Origin: Microvirga sp. 3-52
GTDB taxonomy: Bacteria > Pseudomonadota > Alphaproteobacteria > Rhizobiales > Beijerinckiaceae
Assembly: GCF_018383585.1 (NCBI RefSeq)
Contig: NZ_JAHAMK010000001.1
Location: 124,001 to 188,000, forward strand
Direction: 5' to 3'
Length of the DNA: 64,000 bases
A model generated the notes under the pieces. That model was not told where the DNA came from. It did no database searches and saw only the letters and a program-made list of their open reading frames with translations. Below are positions 62,732 through 64,000 of the stretch, piece by piece. Position 1 is the first letter of the stretch, and every line of letters starts with the position of its first letter. A program made the translations under genes and the position numbers.

Positions 62732-63457
62732 TCACCTGAGGTTCCGCTCGGCGGCGATGCGCTCCCAGGCAGCGTTGATGGTGGCCACGCGCTCCGTTGC
62801 GATCTTCACGGCTTCGGGCGGTAGGCCGCGGGCGATCTCCCGGTCGGGATGGTTCTCGGCCACGAGCCTGCGGTAGTGCCGCTTCAGTTCCTCGTCGCTC
62901 ATGCTCCGGTCGGCGTCGAGGATCAGGTAGGGATCGTCCGGGCGCCTGACGTGACGGGCGGCGACGCGCTCGAAATCCTTATCCGAGAAGGCGAAGATCG
63001 TGGCCACCTCCTTTAGGTAGGCGTACTCCGCCTCATGGATAGCCTCGTCCGCCTTGGCGATGTGGAACAGGCCGTCGAGCACGTCCTCGAGCAGGGCAGG
63101 CTCTTCCTTGAAGGCGTCGCCGAGCTGGCGGGCATAGGCCTCGAAACCGTCGGAGGTCTGCATGGCGAGGTTGAACAGGCGTTCCACCTTGTCGTGCTCG
63201 CTCTCCGGCACCTCGACGATCTGCTCGAAGGCCCTGACCTCGACATCGACCACGACGCCGTCCGCCTTCGCCATTTTGGCAGCGAGCGCCACGAGGCCCA
63301 TGGTGAAAAGCACGTCGCGCGGCGACTTCCCGAAGGGAGCGCCCTCGCGATCAATGAGAACGTGGCCGGCCACACCACCCAGGAGAGCACCGATCGGTCC
63401 GCCCAGCGCGAGCCCGATGCCGGCACCACCCAATTTACCCCAAATCGACTGAATCAT
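62732..63457 (-). CDS. TerB/DnaJ domain protein (DjlA-like)
   Basis: A 241-residue co-chaperone-like protein. The N-terminus has a Gly-rich membrane-like stretch (LGGAGIGLALGGPIGALLGGVAG), then a TerB domain (about residues 50-160), and a C-terminal J-domain with the HPD motif in ENHPDREIARGLPPEAV. This order matches DjlA, which stimulates DnaK at the membrane. The ATG at 63457 lacks a good ribosome site; an upstream codon at 63490 is an alternative. Confidence 0.85.
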   Translation of the reverse strand: MIQSIWGKLGGAGIGLALGGPIGALLGGVAGHVLIDREGAPFGKSPRDVLFTMGLVALAAKMAKADGVVVDVEVRAFEQIVEVPESEHDKVERLFNLAMQTSDGFEAYARQLGDAFKEEPALLEDVLDGLFHIAKADEAIHEAEYAYLKEVATIFAFSDKDFERVAARHVRRPDDPYLILDADRSMSDEELKRHYRRLVAENHPDREIARGLPPEAVKIATERVATINAAWERIAAERNLR

Positions 63458-63484
63458 CGTGGGACTAGTCGTACGCTCAAGTGC

Positions 63485-63522
63485 GGGCAAAAGGAAAGGG
63501 GCCGGAAATGCCCCGACCCCTT
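63485..63522 (-). terminator. rho-independent terminator of the lipoprotein gene
   Basis: On the minus strand AAGGGGTCGG pairs with CCGGCCCCTT (one G-U pair, 7-base loop) and is followed by TCCTTTTGCC. It lies 22 bp past the lipoprotein stop. Confidence 0.82.
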
Positions 63523-63544
63523 AAATTCAATCCCGGATGCGCGA

Positions 63545-63823
63545 TCAGCGGCAGTAGACGTTGCCGTAGACGTCCTGGTAGGTGCCGTACGGGCAAGCCG
63601 GACGAGCCGGAGCCGTCGAGGCGCCGACGATCGCGCCACCGGCAGCACCGATGGCCGCACCCGCCAGAGCGCCGCTTCCACGACCCGTGGCTGCACCGCC
63701 AATGGCCGCACCAGCAAGGCCGCCGATTGCAGCGCCGCCGACTGCGCGCTCGCCGGGGGTGTTGCAGGCTGCCATCGAGAGGGTGAGGGCACCGGCGGCA
63801 ATGGCTGTCATGATCTTCTTCAT
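63545..63823 (-). CDS. small glycine-zipper lipoprotein
   Basis: A 92-residue secreted protein. The signal peptide ends in a lipobox (ALTLSMAAC, Cys near residue 20). The mature part is a glycine zipper (GGAAIGGLAGAAIGGAATG and repeats), followed by a short C-terminal region with two Cys (ACPYGTYQDVYGNVYC). Such proteins sit in the outer membrane; the function is unknown. A terminator follows. The 177 bp from its start to the window end hold no further gene. Confidence 0.85.
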   Translation of the reverse strand: MKKIMTAIAAGALTLSMAACNTPGERAVGGAAIGGLAGAAIGGAATGRGSGALAGAAIGAAGGAIVGASTAPARPACPYGTYQDVYGNVYCR

Positions 63824-64000
63824 GGAGGCTTCCCTGTTGTTGAGCGGGCTATAGGCTGCCCATTCCTGTTTAGCTTGACCTTACGCTGTCGCCAACTCCC
63901 GGCCAGGGAAAGAGTTCCTCCCTATTGCGGATAAGCTGTCGAAAAAATTTCAAACTTGCCGGAGGCTGGAAGCGGGCCTTCAAAGCCATGGCCTGCAGAG

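Overview
The window is a GC-rich, gene-dense piece of a bacterial chromosome. Several features point to an alphaproteobacterium of the order Hyphomicrobiales (Rhizobiales): a glpSTPQUV-type glycerol ABC importer, an ArsR-methyltransferase fusion upstream of metF and metH, a class III cyclase, an extensin-like protein, and short intergenic palindromic repeats of the kind common in rhizobial and Methylobacteriaceae genomes. A Microvirga- or Methylobacterium-like organism is my best guess, from general gene content only. I saw no tRNA, rRNA, CRISPR array, prophage or insertion sequence. Single-strand runs of genes with 4-bp stop/start overlaps show many operons.

Layout. 1-5.6 kb: the 3' half of an RND efflux pump gene, a class III adenylate cyclase, then a minus-strand cassette of an HtrA-like pseudoprotease, a LuxR-type regulator with a short receiver, and an intact HtrA-like protease. 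5.7-11.8 kb: a six-gene glycerol uptake operon (glpS-T-P-Q-U-V) ended by a strong terminator. 12.3-19.4 kb: oxidoreductases, an AhpD-like protein, an ECHDC3-like crotonase, an acyl-CoA synthetase, and eda plus kdgK, the last two steps of Entner-Doudoroff-type sugar acid breakdown. 19.8-27 kb: an HU protein with a lysine/alanine-rich tail, an extensin-like protein, a DUF1194 protein, a PHB-depolymerase-like esterase, a decayed holin-like membrane gene, and a DbpA-like RNA helicase. 27-32 kb: a PP2C-like phosphatase and a sugar ABC importer with nanE. 32-36.2 kb: msrPQ followed by modABC, which pairs a molybdoenzyme with molybdate uptake. 36.3-44.8 kb: a peptide-scavenging cluster (M29 aminopeptidase, fused-ATPase peptide importer, M14 carboxypeptidase). 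45-52 kb: an erythromycin esterase family protein, ettA, a low-GC Mrr restriction gene, amn, a Cys-rich small gene, and a candidate structured RNA. 52.5-58.3 kb: the methionine operon (ArsR-methyltransferase regulator, metF, metH). 58.5-63.9 kb: a split MacAB-type exporter, an N-acetylmuramoyl-L-alanine amidase, a TerB-DnaJ protein and a glycine-zipper lipoprotein.

The most unusual signals are regulatory or structural. Two long, perfect stems (13 and 15 bp) each bury the ribosome binding site of a metabolic gene. A promoter-like sequence leads into a GC-rich, rod-forming transcript on the minus strand near 51.6-51.8 kb that resembles 6S RNA. A two-hairpin repeat with a fixed 82-bp geometry occurs three times, plus a degenerate fourth copy. 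An HtrA pseudoprotease sits in one cassette with a functional-looking paralogue. The two Glp ATPases carry complementary defects that would leave one good and one degenerate ATP site. All three ABC importer operons place a hairpin beside the gene for the substrate-binding protein.

All calls were made by reading the sequence and recalling protein families; no database search or folding program was run.
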